DNA of 64,000 bases from Defluviitaleaceae bacterium (GTDB lineage: Bacteria; Bacillota; Clostridia; Lachnospirales; WQUN01). This document shows positions 42,733 through 52,178 of this stretch, one piece after another. A model generated the notes under the pieces. The model made no database searches. It saw nothing but the letters and a program-made list of their open reading frames with translations, and was not told the origin of the DNA. How positions within the stretch are numbered: the first letter of the stretch is position 1; each line of letters begins with the position of its first letter. The stretch is taken from contig WRAN01000016.1 in NCBI GenBank assembly GCA_009780185.1, forward strand, positions 1-64,000, read 5' to 3'. The position numbers and the translations under genes are program-made.

Positions 42733-42834
42733 TAGAGTTCTTCTGAAATCAAAAGGCGTGATTTCAGAAGAAGCAAAAGACTTATAATGAAACCTACTTT
42801 CGAAATCATAAAACGTGATTTCGAAAGAGGTCTA
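42733..42834 (+). repeat. Repeat family A, copy 3
   Basis: A 102-bp copy with both hairpins, next to the terminator of the mazG-like gene. Confidence 0.9.
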
Positions 42835-42850
42835 TTGATTAAATAAACGC

Positions 42851-42890
42851 AAAAGCGGCCTCGTTTATGATAAAAAACGAGGCCGCTTTT
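42851..42890 (-). terminator. Terminator of the MazG-like gene
   Basis: AAAAGCGGCCTCGTTT pairs with AAACGAGGCCGCTTTT, 16-bp perfect stem directly behind the minus-strand stop. Confidence 0.9.
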
Positions 42891-42895
42891 ATATT

Positions 42896-43213
42896 TTATT
42901 CACATGAACTAATGCTACCAGCTATTGCAAATCTTGCGTGATATTTGCTTATGGCAGATGCCAGTGCATCCTCCAAATCAATATCTAATGAATTGGCAAT
43001 ACAGGCCAAGGAGAACAATACATCTCCTATTTCACCTGAAATATCGCTGGAGGGCTGGCAGGCATCTTTGCCATAGTTGCTTATTTTCAGAAGTTCCTTA
43101 CCAAGTTCGCCAATTTCTGAGGCTAAATCTATAAACCTAATTTCTACCGGATGTTCAAGATTATATTTCTCTACTACATCCTTGGCCATTTTGTTTAAGT
43201 TGCAGGCCTTCAT
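42896..43213 (-). CDS. MazG-like nucleotide pyrophosphohydrolase
   Basis: A 105-residue protein with the MazG-type EIGELGKELLK (ExxE) and DISGEIGDVLFSLACIAN (ExxD) helices that bind Mg in all-alpha NTP pyrophosphatases. It would hydrolyse (d)NTPs to monophosphates as house-cleaning; the exact nucleotide is unknown. The start at 43213 follows the previous stop by one nt, with GAGGGATGTAGG serving as ribosome site, so it is coupled to the gene upstream. Confidence 0.82.
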   Translation of the reverse strand: MKACNLNKMAKDVVEKYNLEHPVEIRFIDLASEIGELGKELLKISNYGKDACQPSSDISGEIGDVLFSLACIANSLDIDLEDALASAISKYHARFAIAGSISSCE

Positions 43214-43214
43214 C

Positions 43215-44435
43215 CTACATCCCTCTAATCCTAATATTAGCATTAGTAGTATGAAGCCGGGTATTAAGTCGTCTGCCGCTTGAAGCGTAGCTTACACTTT
43301 CTCCTACCATATAACTTCTATTGCCTTCGGTGTTATATAGAGGTATGTCACAGTTGACCTTTCCGCCGCTGGCGTTGGCTTCAACTTTCATTCCAATCCC
43401 TTCTGGGAGGAATAATTTTATTCCACCGTTGGTGGTATACGCTTCAATGCTGCGCTCCTCGTCCCAAAATGGAGAGTTGCCCCCATGAAGGGTATCCTCT
43501 AGTTTTAATCCGGTATTGGTGGTTTTCATATATAGATTGATTGCATCAATGCCAGCGGTTTTGATGCCGGCATTGGTGGTTATAAGTTCTAGCGTTTTGG
43601 CGTGGATATCTTCTACTGATATTTTCGAATTAGTGGTTTCAAAATGGATATGGCTTCCCGTTACAGCTCTGGCTTTAATATTATCGTTGCGGGTGTTGGC
43701 GGTTAGGTTCGTGGAGTTGATTGCTTCCATGTATATAGATGCATTTTTTGTTGAGAGATTAATATCACCTGCAGAGACTTCTATAAGCCTAATACGGTCA
43801 TTTTTTGTAGCGGCTATTAATTGGCCGATATGCATCCGTGGCACCCGACACAACACTTGCACAGAACGCATAATCTTATCATCAAAAAGTAGGGAAACCG
43901 CGCCGTCTTCATCATGAAATTGCACATAAGCATCGGGATATCTGGCATCATAGAAGCACTCTATCTGCACTGTATCCCCGTCGTAACCTTGGATTTCTAT
44001 TTTGTCATTTTTGCCGTGAAGCTCAAGCAGAGCTAAGCTTTGAAGAATAGGTTTGGATGTGAAGCGTTCTGTCCTTTTATTGTGGCTGTATCTGCCTCCT
44101 ACTAAATCTGAGATATTGGCAGATATATCCCAGTCTTTGAACTCGCTGGTGATATCGTTTACTACTTCTCCTACCCAGCCAAATAAACCATCTGCCCAGC
44201 CGGGTTCGTGATGGTGATCAAATTCATCATGATCGTAATATTCTGGATAGTGATTGGGGTGGTTTTGAACTGGATCTGAATGACGAGGGTTGTTGGGTGC
44301 AGGATCTTTGTGACTTGCTGCTTGTGGCGGAGCCTGTGGAGTGGGGGATTCTCCTTGATTCATTAGTTCAAGAGCCTCTTGAGCTGTAATTTCACCTGCT
44401 TGTAGGCGCTGGAGTATTGTCATTTTATCTGGCAT
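43215..44435 (-). CDS. DUF4097-like beta-helix protein with SHOCT-like N-terminus
   Basis: A 406-residue protein without a signal peptide. Residues 1-28 (MTILQRLQAGEITAQEALEL) form a short helical SHOCT/YvlB-type motif. A Pro/His/Asp-rich linker follows (about 30-80). From about 130 it is a repetitive beta structure (NDRIRLIEVSAGDINLSTKN, TTNSKISVEDIHAKTLELIT) of the DUF4097/YvlB kind, ending in TTNANIRIRG. Related proteins sit in cell-envelope stress operons such as lia, but no lia genes are near. AGGAGGAATTATTCC precedes the ATG. Co-transcribed with the MazG-like gene. Confidence 0.78.
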   Translation of the reverse strand: MPDKMTILQRLQAGEITAQEALELMNQGESPTPQAPPQAASHKDPAPNNPRHSDPVQNHPNHYPEYYDHDEFDHHHEPGWADGLFGWVGEVVNDITSEFKDWDISANISDLVGGRYSHNKRTERFTSKPILQSLALLELHGKNDKIEIQGYDGDTVQIECFYDARYPDAYVQFHDEDGAVSLLFDDKIMRSVQVLCRVPRMHIGQLIAATKNDRIRLIEVSAGDINLSTKNASIYMEAINSTNLTANTRNDNIKARAVTGSHIHFETTNSKISVEDIHAKTLELITTNAGIKTAGIDAINLYMKTTNTGLKLEDTLHGGNSPFWDEERSIEAYTTNGGIKLFLPEGIGMKVEANASGGKVNCDIPLYNTEGNRSYMVGESVSYASSGRRLNTRLHTTNANIRIRGM

Positions 44436-44572
44436 GGAATAATTCCTCCTATTTAATTTTTATGATTTCCACTATATACGCATTTTATAGAAAAAAGTGT
44501 GAAAATCGCTTTTGACCAAAAAAACAAATTTATGTAAACTAGTTCCAAGCAAACCGAGGAAAGAGGAAAAGT

Positions 44573-46270
44573 ATGCCCATTGTAGGAATTGATCTAGGCA
44601 CAACCAATAGCCTAATAAGCTGCATGAAGGATGGCAAACCAACCATAATCCCCAATGTACATGGCGATACCCTAACCCCATCTGTTGTAAGTGTTGGCGA
44701 AAAAGGGGAGATATATGTAGGCAGCATAGCCAAAGAGCGCCAAGTTACGCATCCAAGTTATACAGCGTCTATATTCAAAAGAAGCATGGGTACCAATAAG
44801 CAATATAACCTTGGCCAAAACAGCTTTACAGCAGAGGAATTATCATCCTTTGTAATAAAAAAGCTTAAAGAAGATGCCGAGGCCTACTTAAAAGAAGAAA
44901 TAATTGAAGCTATAATCTCCGTCCCTGCCTACTTCAACGACGCGCAGCGTCGCGCAACCAAAATCGCTGGAGAACTTGCAGGGCTCAAAGTTGAAAGAAT
45001 AGTAAACGAACCCACAGCAGCAAGCCTTGCATACGGTTTCCATGAGGCAAAAGAGCACGCAAAGTTCTTAGTCTTTGACCTAGGAGGCGGCACCTTCGAT
45101 GTGTCTATTCTAGAAAAGTATCAAAATATTATGGAAGTACACGCTGTAGCGGGGGATGTATTTTTAGGCGGAGAGGATTTTACTGATGTATTAGCATCCC
45201 TTTTTATCCAAAAAACTTCGATAGAAATATCCAATGTGTCCCTAAAAGACCATGCTCTAATCAGAAGGCAGGTCGACTTGGCAAAAACCCGTTTTGATGA
45301 GTCTCGTACCGTAAATATAAGCTGCATTATAGATGATAAAACATACGAATCCCAAATAACATTCGATGAATACGAAAATGCCTGCCAAGATTTACTAAAC
45401 AGGCTGCGTATCCCAATCAAAAACGCAATGTCTGACGCATCCTTACGCCTTAGCGATATCGATTCAATTATCTTAGTCGGAGGGGCAACAAAGCTCCCCA
45501 TAGTACGAAACTTCACGGCAAAGCTATTTGGGCGGTTCCCTCATATGACGCTAAATCCAGATGAGGTTGTAGCTGTGGGCGCAGCAGTTCACGCAGGCCT
45601 TAAGGAGCGTAACAAGAGCATCTCAGAAATAGTACTAACAGACGTATGTCCCTTTACGCTAGGCGTTGACTCAGTAGTAAAGCAGCCAAATGGTCTGCAC
45701 TTCTATGATGTTTTCTTGCCCATAATTGAACGTAACTCCACGATACCTATTTCAAGGGTGGAAAGAGTATCCACCCTTCACGACCAGCAAAATCAGATAT
45801 ATGTGAAGATTCTGCAAGGAGAAAGCCGCCGCTCCAGCGAAAACGCAATACTAGGTGAGCTAACAGTGCCAGTGCCAAAGGCTCCCGCCGGCAAAGAAGC
45901 GGCAGATATCCGCTTCACCTACGATATAAACGGCATCCTGGAATGTGAAGTAACAATCGTATCCACCGGGCTAAAAAAGACAATCGTAATAGAAAAAAAT
46001 CCCGGAATCTTCACTAAGGAAGAAATAGAAGAAAAATTAAAAACCCTGGAAGCCTATAAGCTCCACCCAAGAGAAAGGGACGAATATCGTCTGCTTCTAT
46101 CACGAGGAGAACGGCTTTATCAGGAAAGTCTGGGAGATACGAGAAAATACATCGGTTCCCAGCTAATGCTTTTTGATAAAGTACTAAACACTCAAGATGA
46201 AGGTAAAATAAGAGAATATTTGCCAGAGTTTCTTGAATTTTTAGCAAGCATGGAAAGGGGGGGATTCTAA
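44573..46270 (+). CDS. hscC: HscC-type Hsp70 chaperone
   Basis: A 565-residue Hsp70. The ATPase domain carries GIDLGTTNSLI, VPAYFNDAQRRATKIAGELAG by its parts, NEPTAASLAYG, FDLGGGTFDVSIL and LVGGATKLPIVR. The substrate domain is short and the lid truncated (about 50 residues less than DnaK), as in HscC. The stop overlaps the next start (TAATG). The partner gene encodes a J-like protein, matching the HscC-Djl pairing known from Escherichia coli. Substrates unknown. AGAGGAAAAGT precedes the ATG. Confidence 0.88.
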   Translation: MPIVGIDLGTTNSLISCMKDGKPTIIPNVHGDTLTPSVVSVGEKGEIYVGSIAKERQVTHPSYTASIFKRSMGTNKQYNLGQNSFTAEELSSFVIKKLKEDAEAYLKEEIIEAIISVPAYFNDAQRRATKIAGELAGLKVERIVNEPTAASLAYGFHEAKEHAKFLVFDLGGGTFDVSILEKYQNIMEVHAVAGDVFLGGEDFTDVLASLFIQKTSIEISNVSLKDHALIRRQVDLAKTRFDESRTVNISCIIDDKTYESQITFDEYENACQDLLNRLRIPIKNAMSDASLRLSDIDSIILVGGATKLPIVRNFTAKLFGRFPHMTLNPDEVVAVGAAVHAGLKERNKSISEIVLTDVCPFTLGVDSVVKQPNGLHFYDVFLPIIERNSTIPISRVERVSTLHDQQNQIYVKILQGESRRSSENAILGELTVPVPKAPAGKEAADIRFTYDINGILECEVTIVSTGLKKTIVIEKNPGIFTKEEIEEKLKTLEAYKLHPRERDEYRLLLSRGERLYQESLGDTRKYIGSQLMLFDKVLNTQDEGKIREYLPEFLEFLASMERGGF

Positions 46271-49188
46271 TGAATCATTGGTACATCTTAAAAATTGAGA
46301 AAACTCAGGACAAAAATGCTGTAAAAACAGCATACATGGCGCTGCTTCCAAACCATAACCCAGAAACTGACCAAGAAGGATTTACCAATCTACGAAAAGC
46401 ATATGAAGACGCATTGAAAGAAATCGATAACGAATCCAAAAGCGAAAAAGACACAGACAATCCCGTGAGCCAATTTTTCGTAAACATAAACGAAATATAC
46501 AGTGACTTTGCAAAGCGTATAGACCCAACCCATTGGGAAGAAGCACTAAAAAGCGATGTATGTACCGCGCTTGATACAGAAGAAGAAGTAGACGCGAAAA
46601 TGATGGATTTCATATCTCGTAATCACAATCTGCCAACCAGTGTATGGAACACTCTCAATATAAGATTCCGCTGGACAGATAGGGCAGATGAACTTAGAAA
46701 ACGTTACAGCCCCGGACTTATAAACTCAATAATAGGGGTAGTAACCAGCAAGTTTGATTTGCATTATGAGTTGTTTGAATATGAACCGGGGGCGGATGTA
46801 GACCGCTTTATTTTCCTTCGCAATTCTATTTCACAAGCCATTGACAACAGAAAAAAGGATGAGGTTGAAAGTCTATTTGAAGAAATAAAAAGCCTCGGCG
46901 TTTGTCACCCAGTGTATGAATTGGAAATGGCAAGATACTTAACTATTTCCGGTCAGGTAGAAGAAGCACATGGCATAATTGGCAGTGTATTGAAAAACCA
47001 TCCTGTATTTGAAGACGAACCCTTTGCTATATATGTGAAGGCTTCTGTCTTGCTGGGTTTTGATGATAAGGAAAGATTGGATGAATCACTTGCCACATAT
47101 AAAAAAGCCTTAGAAATAATCCCCAATTATTATTTTGCCCAGCTAGGCATAGTAGACACCCTCGTAAAACAAGAGGACTACGAAGAAGCCGAGAAATATT
47201 TAGTAAGTGTAATGCTGCCTGAAAACCCAAGTCATGCCTACCTTTTTTCATATTTAAGACATATATCAGAACTTAGTCTTAAAAAATACGAAGCCCTCCA
47301 TTTAGAAAATCCAACTCCAGAAAATACCGAAAAGCTGGCACAGTTTTATTCAAGAAACAATCAACATGACAAATGCATCGAGTTGTTGGCTGACATAGAA
47401 AAAAATAATAATGTATGCTACCTACTTGGATACAGCTATAGCAAACAAAAAGAGTATGATTTGGCAATAAAATACGCACAAGAATCTATAGAAAAAAAGC
47501 CAAACTATGCCGCCTTTATATTACTGTCGGATATATATTTCGAAAGGCGTTTTTACGATAAAGCTATTGAAAACACAGAACAAGGGCTAAAGGCTGAGAT
47601 ATCTGATGAGGGCGCGGGAATATTGCAAAAAGCCAGATTGCTAACAGATAAGGCATATGCATTAAAAAAGCTGGGTAAGTACAATCAGGCTCTGGAAGTA
47701 ATAGATGAATCCATGGCAATCAATAATAAAATGACTGAAGCCTATGCGGATAAAGCGGAAATCCTGATAGACCTAGGCAGATTGAGAGACGCTTACACCG
47801 AAGCCGAAAAAGCATTGAACCTGATGCCCAGCTGGGCAAGGCCATATGAAATTATGGCGGAAATCTTCTACAGGGCCGGAAGCTACGACCAAATGAGTGA
47901 GGTATTTACGAAAACCGAAGAAATGCAAATAAAAAGCCATGGACTAACCTATTTCACCGGGTGCAAAGCAGGTGCCCAAAAAGACTATGACAAGTGTATA
48001 GAAATCCTGGCAAATCTACTAAAAGAAGAGCATCTCAACATATGGGAAGAAAAGGCAATAGTTGCCATATGTCATTATGCCGAAACCGCCAAAAACTTCG
48101 AAACCCTAGCCCAATATGCCCAAGAGCTAATCAACTATCACAAGAAAAATGACTTTCCACCTACCGCCAGCTCATTTAGCTATTTAGCCGAAGCATATAA
48201 AGGCATGGATAACCCCGAAAAAAGAGAAGAAGCACTAAAGCAAGGCCTAGAAGCACTGCCCAACAATGAAACCCTACTTTCCTATCTGGGCTACTACTAC
48301 GATAGTGTAAAATCCCCAGAAAGCTATAATAACTGGAATCACCTTAAAAAAATCGCCCCTAAAAACCCAATTCCCTATAACAGACTCGCAATACTGCTGA
48401 AAAACGATGACAAATACGAAGACGCAATCAACATTTTAAACAAAGGTCTTGAGGAAATCCCAGGCAATTACAACTTGTTGGGTCGGCGAGGGTTTACGTA
48501 CTCTAATATGAAGGAGTACAAAAAAGCCATTGATGATTTTCTTCTCTTTGCCGAAAACATGCAAAATCAAAGAGGATGGTGGGCTAAAGCTGTTATGTAT
48601 TTCGAGGCCGCCAGAATATATTGGTCAGAGCTAAACGAGGAAGAAACCGCAATAAAATATTTCATGTTAGCGGAAGAGCATGGCCTTGAGGGCAACTGGA
48701 ACAGAAGCTATTTGGCCGGTATTTACGAATGGCTAAAAAACTACGAAAAAGCCGTAGCAATATATAGCGAGTGTATAGAAAGCGACTCAAAAGACGATTA
48801 TAACATCTACTCCAGAGGCTATGCATACAAATGCATGGGAGAAACCGAAAAAGCCAACCAGGATTTTGAAACAGTTATTAAAATAGGAAGTGAGATAGAT
48901 GAAACAAAAAAAATATCCCACGACACCTATAGATTCATAGGCTATGCTTATCTGGAAATGGATCAGCCAGATAACGCCAAGGCATGTTTTGAAAAGGCAA
49001 CCGAAGCCATAAAAACCGATGGAACCAAGGATGGGAAATGTTTTTGCATTTACCACAACTGGGCAAAGTATTATATGTATATCGGGGAATATCAAAAGGC
49101 ACTGAAGCAGATTGACATTGCTATAGGAATCACCAATTCTGTGAGGAATAACAAGCTACGGCAGGAGATAATGGAGAATCTTAAATAA
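46270..49188 (+). CDS. J-like domain protein with long TPR array, partner of HscC
   Basis: A 972-residue protein. Residues 1-50 (NHWYILKIEKTQDKNAVKTA, then FTNLRKAYEDALKE) have the helix pattern of a J-domain of the Djl type. The HPD tripeptide expected between helices II and III is replaced: the loop reads NHNPETDQEG. The rest is about 20 tetratricopeptide-type helix pairs (YFAQLGIVDTLVKQEDYEEA, AYALKKLGKYNQALEVI, IYSRGYAYKCMGETEKANQD). The protein probably gathers clients or partners for the Hsp70. No signal peptide. Translation is coupled to hscC. Confidence 0.82.
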   Translation: MNHWYILKIEKTQDKNAVKTAYMALLPNHNPETDQEGFTNLRKAYEDALKEIDNESKSEKDTDNPVSQFFVNINEIYSDFAKRIDPTHWEEALKSDVCTALDTEEEVDAKMMDFISRNHNLPTSVWNTLNIRFRWTDRADELRKRYSPGLINSIIGVVTSKFDLHYELFEYEPGADVDRFIFLRNSISQAIDNRKKDEVESLFEEIKSLGVCHPVYELEMARYLTISGQVEEAHGIIGSVLKNHPVFEDEPFAIYVKASVLLGFDDKERLDESLATYKKALEIIPNYYFAQLGIVDTLVKQEDYEEAEKYLVSVMLPENPSHAYLFSYLRHISELSLKKYEALHLENPTPENTEKLAQFYSRNNQHDKCIELLADIEKNNNVCYLLGYSYSKQKEYDLAIKYAQESIEKKPNYAAFILLSDIYFERRFYDKAIENTEQGLKAEISDEGAGILQKARLLTDKAYALKKLGKYNQALEVIDESMAINNKMTEAYADKAEILIDLGRLRDAYTEAEKALNLMPSWARPYEIMAEIFYRAGSYDQMSEVFTKTEEMQIKSHGLTYFTGCKAGAQKDYDKCIEILANLLKEEHLNIWEEKAIVAICHYAETAKNFETLAQYAQELINYHKKNDFPPTASSFSYLAEAYKGMDNPEKREEALKQGLEALPNNETLLSYLGYYYDSVKSPESYNNWNHLKKIAPKNPIPYNRLAILLKNDDKYEDAINILNKGLEEIPGNYNLLGRRGFTYSNMKEYKKAIDDFLLFAENMQNQRGWWAKAVMYFEAARIYWSELNEEETAIKYFMLAEEHGLEGNWNRSYLAGIYEWLKNYEKAVAIYSECIESDSKDDYNIYSRGYAYKCMGETEKANQDFETVIKIGSEIDETKKISHDTYRFIGYAYLEMDQPDNAKACFEKATEAIKTDGTKDGKCFCIYHNWAKYYMYIGEYQKALKQIDIAIGITNSVRNNKLRQEIMENLK

Positions 49189-49193
49189 ACAAT

Positions 49194-49238
49194 AAAAGCC
49201 CCATGAGATATGGAAGTATATCCAGTGGGGCTTTTTGT
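49194..49238 (+). terminator. Terminator of the hscC operon
   Basis: AAAAGCCCCA and TGGGGCTTTTT stem; shared with the convergent M42 peptidase gene. Confidence 0.88.
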
Positions 49239-49255
49239 TTTGCATTTTGCTTTTA

Positions 49256-50302
49256 TTAAAACCCTTTGATTACATCCTCATTAAGAGCCTTAACAATTGC
49301 CACCACCAAGGCAACGCAAGCCTTATAATCGGAATATGAAATCATAGAATGATGACTATGGGCATACCGTACAGGGCAGCTTACTACAATCGTGGGTACA
49401 CTATGCCCAGAAGTATGAATCTCGCCCCCGTTGGTGCCTCCCATTGTGCGCACGGCTTCTTGTATCTTGATACCTTCCTTGGCGGCAACTTCTCGCACAA
49501 AGCGCACACAGCGTGGGTTGGCAATCATATTGCCGTCGATATGTCTGATCATAGGCCCGTGACCCATTCGGGTTTGGATCATATGTGGCTCAGCAAAGGT
49601 ATCGTCTGCAGGGGCGCCTTCAATACATATAGCAAAATTAGGCATAACCCGGTTAGCCACAACTTTGGCTCCACGAATCCCTATTTCTTCCTGAGAAGAA
49701 AGTGTGCCAACAACCCGCAAATCAGAATCTTTAAGTTGTTCCAGTGCCTCAATAACAACAGCGCAACCGATTCTGTCATCAAAGGCCTTGGCAATCATTG
49801 TATCCCCTTGTTGCTCAAACTCTGTTTTAGGTACTATGGGGCAGCCTGGGGCAATCTTGTATCTTTCTTCAGCTTCGGCCTTATCGGCGGCGCCGATATC
49901 CAGTACAAGGCTTCCCAACGTTGGGGCTTCATTCATTCCACCAAAATGAGGTGCGCGAGCGGCAATTACACCGGTTACGAACTCACCATCAAGGTTTCTA
50001 ATAAGCATCCTTTGTGCCAGTAAGGACATAGGCACCCATCCGCCTAAGTTATGAAATACAATGGTTCCGTTGGGCTTAATTGCCTGAACCATCAGCCCGA
50101 TTTCATCACTATGGGCGTCTATCAAAATAGTTGGGGCGTTTTCTTTATGAGAATCTTTAAACATAAAGAAATTCATGATGCTGTCTCTTTCGGCGGAATA
50201 CCCGGCGGGTACATATTTCTTGGCAACTTCTACTACATCCTCTTCAAAACCGGGAGGGCCAAAGGCCGAAGTTAAATCTTTGATAAGCTTAACGGAATCC
50301 AT
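49256..50302 (-). CDS. M42 family metallo-aminopeptidase (YsdC/FrvX-like)
   Basis: A 348-residue cytoplasmic peptidase with two-metal motifs: LIDAHSDEIG (His, Asp), AFDDRIGC (bridging Asp), SSQEEIGIRGA (catalytic Glu and metal Glu), and SCPVRYAHSHHSM (His). M42 enzymes form dodecameric tetrahedra that trim peptides, often with glutamyl or deblocking preference. AAGGAGCGG sets the start. It is monocistronic. Confidence 0.92.
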   Translation of the reverse strand: MDSVKLIKDLTSAFGPPGFEEDVVEVAKKYVPAGYSAERDSIMNFFMFKDSHKENAPTILIDAHSDEIGLMVQAIKPNGTIVFHNLGGWVPMSLLAQRMLIRNLDGEFVTGVIAARAPHFGGMNEAPTLGSLVLDIGAADKAEAEERYKIAPGCPIVPKTEFEQQGDTMIAKAFDDRIGCAVVIEALEQLKDSDLRVVGTLSSQEEIGIRGAKVVANRVMPNFAICIEGAPADDTFAEPHMIQTRMGHGPMIRHIDGNMIANPRCVRFVREVAAKEGIKIQEAVRTMGGTNGGEIHTSGHSVPTIVVSCPVRYAHSHHSMISYSDYKACVALVVAIVKALNEDVIKGF

Positions 50303-50323
50303 AAAAATCCGCTCCTTTTACTT

Positions 50324-50402
50324 ATACCGATTCCAATTAAAATCCTTGCTTCGCGTTTCAAGCCGCCGCTCTGCCAGACAGGTTTTAATTTGGAATCGGT
50401 AT
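50324..50402. repeat. Long inverted repeat upstream of the M42 gene
   Basis: ATACCGATTCCAATTAAAA (50324-50342) and its near-complement (50383-50402) enclose about 40 bp. Together they form a 19-20-bp stem with one mismatch. It could be a cruciform or a small fold-back element; only one copy seen. Confidence 0.7.
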
Positions 50403-50443
50403 TATGTTATTTTACTAAGCTAATATACTTTACGCGAGTGCAT

Positions 50444-50487
50444 TTGACAATGATATTCTTGTGTGCTGTTGTATTTTATGTTAATAT
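50444..50487 (+). promoter_or_regulatory. Candidate promoter of the leader ORF and pgi
   Basis: TTGTGT (50459-50464), 17 bp, TAATAT (50482-50487). A TTGACA at 50444-50449 lies slightly too far up for the same -10. Confidence 0.4.
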
Positions 50488-50511
50488 TGTTTTAGAAGGG
50501 GGAAGATTGCT

Positions 50512-50607
50512 TTGTCTAATCACTTTGCCAATTTTATCACTCTCTACATAAACAACTCGCCGGGAGCATTTTTGCTGCTGGCCCCTTCCAATATATATCC
50601 GCGTTAG
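50512..50607 (+). CDS. Possible leader peptide upstream of pgi
   Basis: A 31-codon frame starting TTG (SNHFANFITLYINNS, then PGAFLLLAPSNIYPR) with AGAAGGGGGAAG at good spacing. Its last codons and stop lie in the left arm of a terminator. A translating ribosome would cover that arm and could prevent terminator formation, so this may be an attenuator. No run of one amino acid codon points to a specific signal. Confidence 0.4.
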   Translation: MSNHFANFITLYINNSPGAFLLLAPSNIYPR

Positions 50608-50644
50608 TCTCGGGCAGCACTTGACTATTGGCGGATATTTTTTT
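50593..50644 (+). terminator. Terminator between leader ORF and pgi
   Basis: ATATCCGC...GTTAGTC pairs with GACTATT...GCGGATAT and is followed by seven Ts. It precedes pgi by about 70 bp with no other gene between. Confidence 0.8.
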
Positions 50645-50711
50645 GTGCCTAAAAACTTCCATGAAGCAAAACCGCGATATGGGAAACTAATATAAGAAAG
50701 GATGAACCCGG

Positions 50712-52139
50712 ATGAAATTTGATTACAATAATATGTTGTCCGAACGCATTGGCGATAAAGGCATATCTATGTCCCAGCTTGAAGCCATAGCACCAGCAAT
50801 AAAAAAAGCTACCCAGGCAATGAAAGAAAAGCGCATGGCATGGCGGGATCTGCCATATAACCAGGCAGAAGTAATAAAAGAAATAAAAGAATATGTATCC
50901 CAAATGAAAGACCAAATTGACGCCTTCGTGGTACTAGGAATCGGCGGAAGCGCCCTAGGCCCACTGGCAGTACAACAAGCACTAAATCATCCTCATTACA
51001 ACGAATTACCAAGAGAAAAACGAGGCGGTAACCCTAAATTATATGTAGTAGACAATATAGACCCAGAACGATTGGTATATCTCCTTCAAGCCATAGACCC
51101 AAAGCGCTGCTTGTTTAATGTTATATCAAAAAGCGGCTCAACATCAGAGACTATGAGCCAATTCATGATTTTGCAGTCCATTTTAGAAGAAAAGCTGGGC
51201 AAAGAGTTAGCCCGCAAGCACATAGTTTGCACAACAGACCCCATTAGCGGCAATTTGATAACTATAGCAAAGCAAGAAGGCTACAAAACATTCTATATCC
51301 CCAGTGCCGTGGGAGGCCGTTTTTCTGAGCTGACCCCGGTAGGCCTACTGCCAGCGGCATTTTGCGGTATAGATATAGAAGGGCTACTAGAAGGCGCAGC
51401 ATATATGGATGCCCTCTGTAGTGAAGATGATATAAATAAAAATCCAGCCCACATGTATGCCGCCCTCCACTATCTAGGCATGACCACAGGCAAAAACATC
51501 TCCATAATGATGCCCTATGTAGACAGGCTAAAACTAATAGGGGATTGGTATGCCCAACTTTGGGCTGAATCATTGGGCAAAAAATATGACCGTAAAGGCA
51601 ATATAGTAAATGTAGGACAAACACCAGTCCGCGCCCTTGGAGCCACAGATCAACATTCCCAAGTGCAACTATATGCAGAGGGGCCATATGATAAAATTGT
51701 TACGTTCATAGGGGTTGACGAATACCACGAAACCATAACCATCCCCAAATCTTACAGCGATATGCCAAGTCTGGGCTTTTTGGGAGGCATAACCCATAAT
51801 GATTTGCTCCAAACCCAGCAAAAAGCTACAGAATATGCCCTAACCAAAGCCGAACGGATGAATTTAACCATCACCATTCCTAAGGTAACCCCTCAAACTG
51901 TAGGTCAGCTACTATATTTCTTTGAAGTAGCAACAGCCTTTGCAGGAGAACTACTAGACATTAACGCCTTTGATCAACCGGGGGTAGAAGAAGGCAAAGA
52001 TGCAACATACGCCCTCTTTGGAAGACCTGGCTATGAAGCCAAAAAAGCCGAACTAGAAGCTGCTCCCCCCAAGAACCCACAGTTCATACTAATCTCTGAA
52101 AATCACGTCGACGACCGAGCGGAAAATCGTCGGCTTTAA
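50712..52139 (+). CDS. pgi: Glucose-6-phosphate isomerase
   Basis: A 475-residue enzyme interconverting glucose-6-phosphate and fructose-6-phosphate. Motifs are VLGIGGSALGPLAV, VISKSGSTSET, GGRFSELTPVGLLP (PGI signature 1 region) and GATDQHSQVQLYAEGP. AAAGGATG precedes the ATG. It is preceded by a leader ORF and terminator that may control it. Confidence 0.95.
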   Translation: MKFDYNNMLSERIGDKGISMSQLEAIAPAIKKATQAMKEKRMAWRDLPYNQAEVIKEIKEYVSQMKDQIDAFVVLGIGGSALGPLAVQQALNHPHYNELPREKRGGNPKLYVVDNIDPERLVYLLQAIDPKRCLFNVISKSGSTSETMSQFMILQSILEEKLGKELARKHIVCTTDPISGNLITIAKQEGYKTFYIPSAVGGRFSELTPVGLLPAAFCGIDIEGLLEGAAYMDALCSEDDINKNPAHMYAALHYLGMTTGKNISIMMPYVDRLKLIGDWYAQLWAESLGKKYDRKGNIVNVGQTPVRALGATDQHSQVQLYAEGPYDKIVTFIGVDEYHETITIPKSYSDMPSLGFLGGITHNDLLQTQQKATEYALTKAERMNLTITIPKVTPQTVGQLLYFFEVATAFAGELLDINAFDQPGVEEGKDATYALFGRPGYEAKKAELEAAPPKNPQFILISENHVDDRAENRRL

Positions 52140-52178
52140 AATGCAATCATGTATAAATAATAAAAGGAGGAAGTGCCA

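Noticed and set aside
50444-50711. T-box riboswitch upstream of pgi
   Set aside because: The conserved T-box sequence and specifier arrangement are absent.
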